In this document: positions 6,552 to 7,905 of the stretch, piece by piece
How the letters are laid out: every line of letters begins with the position of its first letter
How positions within the stretch are numbered: position 1 is the first letter of the stretch
NCBI GenBank assembly: GCA_900763995.1
Contig: CAAFMK010000128.1
Span: forward strand, 1-7,905
Source: an uncultured Oscillospiraceae bacterium
Lineage (GTDB): Bacteria > Bacillota > Clostridia > Oscillospirales > Oscillospiraceae
DNA: 7,905 nucleotides
Reading direction: 5' to 3'
Translations under genes and position numbers: made by a program
The notes under the pieces: generated by a model
Databases searched by the model: none
Told to the model about the DNA's origin: nothing
What the model saw: only the letters and a program-made list of their open reading frames with translations

Positions 6552-6590
6552 AAAAAATACCGGGAGAATTGATTTCTTCCGGTATTTTTT
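6552..6590. terminator. Bidirectional terminator between hslO and pfkA
   Basis: Arms 6552-6568 and 6574-6590 pair at 16 of 17 positions around a 5-base loop. The stem begins with six A and ends with six T, so both strands produce a hairpin with a U-run. It lies 5 bases after the hslO stop and 11 bases beyond the pfkA stop, so it can end both convergent transcripts. Confidence 0.9.
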
Positions 6591-6600
6591 CATTATAATA

Positions 6601-7617
6601 TTATCTGCGGTAGTGTCCCCCGTGGTTATTGGTCAGTGCTTCCAGCACATCATACCGATCCATCTCAAATATCTTGCTCATGGCCAGAGCTTCCTCCATG
6701 TCCAGATCCACGATCCGGCCATCCAGACTGGATATGATCCGGTCCCCCTGATCGGACAGCAGCGCCTGTACCGCCTGATAGCCCATACGGCTGGCGGTCT
6801 CTCTATCCCGTGCGCTGGGAGAGCCACCACGCTGTACATGGCCCAGCACCGTCACACGGGGATCAATGCTGATCTCCTCTTTGATGCGTTTGGCAATCTC
6901 AATGGCACTGGCTGCGCCTTCTGCGGTCACCACCATGTAGTGGGTCGAACCTGCCAGACGGGCCCGGCGAATATTTTCCACCACATCATTTTCAAAGTCC
7001 AGCGGACGCTCTGGGATCAAAACTGCTGTGGCACCCACTGCGATTCCCACAAACAAGGCCAGATAGCCGGCATGGCGGCCCATGACCTCCACCACAGAGC
7101 ACCGCTCGTGGGACTGCATGGTATCCCGCAGCTTATCAATACATTCAATGGCCGTATTGCAGGCGGTGTCAAAGCCGATAGTATAGTGAGAACACCCCAC
7201 ATCATTGTCGATGGTGGCTGGGATTCCCACCACACGCAGTGTCTGTCCATCCTCTGCAATCTGTCTGGACAGGGCCAGAGCACCCCGGAATGTTCCATCT
7301 CCTCCAATGGCCACAATACCGTCCAGCCCCAGCAGCTTACAGGTTCCAATGGCCTTTTCCCGGCCCTTGCGATCCATAAACTCCTCGCTGCGCGCTGTAT
7401 ATAAGATGGTGCCTCCCTTGTTGATGATGTGACTGACGCTGGAACCGTCCAGCCGGACAAAATCGTTGGAAATCAATCCGCTCCAACCCCTGCGGATACC
7501 AATGCACTCAATGCCCTCTCCCACAGCCGAACGCACCACGGCCCGTACAGCTGCATTCATACCCGGTGCATCGCCGCCGCTGGTCAGTACGCCAATTCGT
7601 TTCACACGATCACTCAT
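6601..7617 (-). CDS. pfkA: ATP-dependent 6-phosphofructokinase
   Basis: 338 residues, the usual size for bacterial PfkA. It converts fructose 6-phosphate to the 1,6-bisphosphate with ATP, the committing step of glycolysis. The start at ATG 7617-7615 gives MSDRVKRIGVLTSGGDAPGMNAAVR-type homology from residue 8. An upstream ATG at 7638 overlaps the ribosome site AAGGAGG (7629-7635) and is less likely. Motifs: GGDAPGMN (14-21); GGDGT (105-109), whose glycine at the fourth place is the ATP-type rather than PPi-type signature; ATIDND (134-139), with D137 as the expected catalytic base; MGRHAG (179-184); HVQRGGSPSARD (260-271). Position 134 is Ala where typical PfkA has Gly (GTIDND) and PPi-dependent enzymes have Lys, so ATP use is still expected. 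It is a single-gene unit with its own promoter. Allosteric control cannot be read with confidence. Confidence 0.96.
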   Translation of the reverse strand: MSDRVKRIGVLTSGGDAPGMNAAVRAVVRSAVGEGIECIGIRRGWSGLISNDFVRLDGSSVSHIINKGGTILYTARSEEFMDRKGREKAIGTCKLLGLDGIVAIGGDGTFRGALALSRQIAEDGQTLRVVGIPATIDNDVGCSHYTIGFDTACNTAIECIDKLRDTMQSHERCSVVEVMGRHAGYLALFVGIAVGATAVLIPERPLDFENDVVENIRRARLAGSTHYMVVTAEGAASAIEIAKRIKEEISIDPRVTVLGHVQRGGSPSARDRETASRMGYQAVQALLSDQGDRIISSLDGRIVDLDMEEALAMSKIFEMDRYDVLEALTNNHGGHYRR

Positions 7618-7628
7618 AATGGGAAAAC

Positions 7629-7635
7629 CCTCCTT
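7629..7635 (-). promoter_or_regulatory. Ribosome binding site of pfkA
   Basis: Minus-strand AAGGAGG, 11 bases before ATG 7617-7615. Because the alternative ATG at 7638 lies just upstream of this site and cannot use it, the site settles the start as MSDRVKR. Confidence 0.85.
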
Positions 7636-7651
7636 CATACACTCTAATTGT

Positions 7652-7681
7652 GCTATGTCCTATAAAAAACCAGGACATAGC
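7652..7681 (-). promoter_or_regulatory. Inverted repeat at the start of the pfkA transcript
   Basis: Perfect 10-bp arms GCTATGTCCT (7652-7661) and AGGACATAGC (7672-7681) flank a 10-base A/T-rich spacer. It starts about 5 bases after the predicted pfkA transcription start (near 7686) and ends 16 bases before the ribosome site. It could be an RNA stem-loop stabilising the 5' end, or a palindromic operator just downstream of the -10. Confidence 0.65.
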
Positions 7682-7692
7682 CTGTGAAATTC

Positions 7693-7721
7693 ATTATGTC
7701 ATCATTCCCTAAAAATGTCAA
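7693..7721 (-). promoter_or_regulatory. Near-consensus promoter of pfkA
   Basis: On the minus strand, TTGACA (7721-7716), a 17-base spacer and CATAAT (7698-7693). Eleven of twelve core bases match sigma-A consensus, and the leader to ATG 7617 would be about 70 bases. This suggests strong expression, as expected for glycolysis. Confidence 0.85.
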
Positions 7722-7818
7722 GAACTGGTTCATTTACCCCAGATGGATGAAAAAATACCTGTGTTCTTTCCCTAAAAAGTATTAAATAAATTTTTTGAAG
7801 AAATTTTGCGTTTACCTG

Positions 7819-7847
7819 TTGACAATCACCCCACAGTTTAGTATAAT
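7819..7847 (+). promoter_or_regulatory. Perfect consensus promoter of the tRNA
   Basis: TTGACA (7819-7824), a 17-base spacer and TATAAT (7842-7847), an exact sigma-A consensus. Transcription would start near 7854, about 25 bases before the tRNA, through a GC-rich leader. Such strength is typical of stable RNA genes. Confidence 0.92.
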
Positions 7848-7878
7848 AACAAAGCCGTCGCAAGTGCGGGGCGCAGCG

Positions 7879-7905
7879 GGGAGCATAGCTCAGCTGGTAG
7901 AGCAC
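7879..7905 (+). tRNA. 5' part of a tRNA, cut by the window edge
   Basis: GGGAGCA (7879-7885) fits a 7-base acceptor strand. It is followed by T8 A9 and a D-arm with GCTC (7888-7891) pairing GAGC (7900-7903) around an AGCTGGTA loop containing the invariant GG. The anticodon lies beyond base 7905, so the amino acid cannot be stated. More tRNAs may follow to the right. Confidence 0.88.

Noticed and set aside
6613..7404. 263-codon plus-strand frame opposite pfkA
   Set aside because: The His/Cys-rich composition is typical of a shadow frame; pfkA on the other strand is unambiguous.
7618..7700. Riboswitch or T-box in the pfkA leader
   Set aside because: The leader is only about 70 bases, with one simple dyad and no conserved T-box or aptamer core.
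1..7905. CRISPR, insertion sequence, prophage or toxin-antitoxin system
   Set aside because: No regularly spaced repeats, no transposase, integrase or phage motifs, no terminal repeats with target duplications, and no small paired genes were seen.

Overview
This window looks like ordinary chromosome from a fairly GC-rich member of the Clostridia, plausibly an Oscillospiraceae-type gut bacterium (Flavonifractor or Lawsonibacter-like). That placement is an inference from strong AGGAGG ribosome sites, consensus sigma-A promoters, Firmicutes-type ThiI, a YerC-type TrpR relative, Hsp33 and ATP-type PfkA. No phage, transposon, CRISPR or plasmid hallmark is visible.

Layout, left to right. Bases 1-72 hold the last 23 codons of a plus-strand gene, probably a glycosyltransferase, closed by a perfect 17-bp hairpin (90-127). 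A promoter then leads into a two-gene unit: a DEDDh-type exonuclease with a C-terminal Cys/His zinc-ribbon-like segment (215-1150, TTG start), overlapping by 8 bases with thiI, the tRNA 4-thiouridine/thiazole sulfurtransferase (1143-2309). An imperfect 19-bp palindrome and an extended -10 promoter precede a secreted protein (2444-3619). It joins a copper-amine-oxidase-like N-terminal domain to a polysaccharide-deacetylase-like domain that seems to have lost its metal ligands. A strong hairpin separates it from a convergent minus-strand gene of the DUF3298 type (3732-4397).

A second plus-strand operon follows from a promoter at 4536-4564: a TrpR-like YerC-family protein (4616-4915), a class I SAM-dependent methyltransferase (4912-5664, ATGA overlap) and hslO/Hsp33 (5669-6547, ribosome site inside the preceding gene). 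A bidirectional A/T-flanked hairpin (6552-6590) lies between hslO and the convergent pfkA (6601-7617, minus). pfkA has a near-consensus promoter and an inverted repeat right at its predicted transcript start. At the right edge a perfect-consensus promoter (7819-7847) drives a tRNA cut off after 27 bases.

The genes are mostly housekeeping: tRNA thiolation, glycolysis, redox chaperone, RNA or DNA trimming. I see no convincing new defence or mobile system. The points most worth checking are: a codon-usage switch near 1053-1070 suggesting that the end of the exonuclease is frameshifted relative to an ancestral reading that runs into thiI; the degenerate deacetylase; the zinc-ribbon exonuclease architecture; and the pfkA leader.
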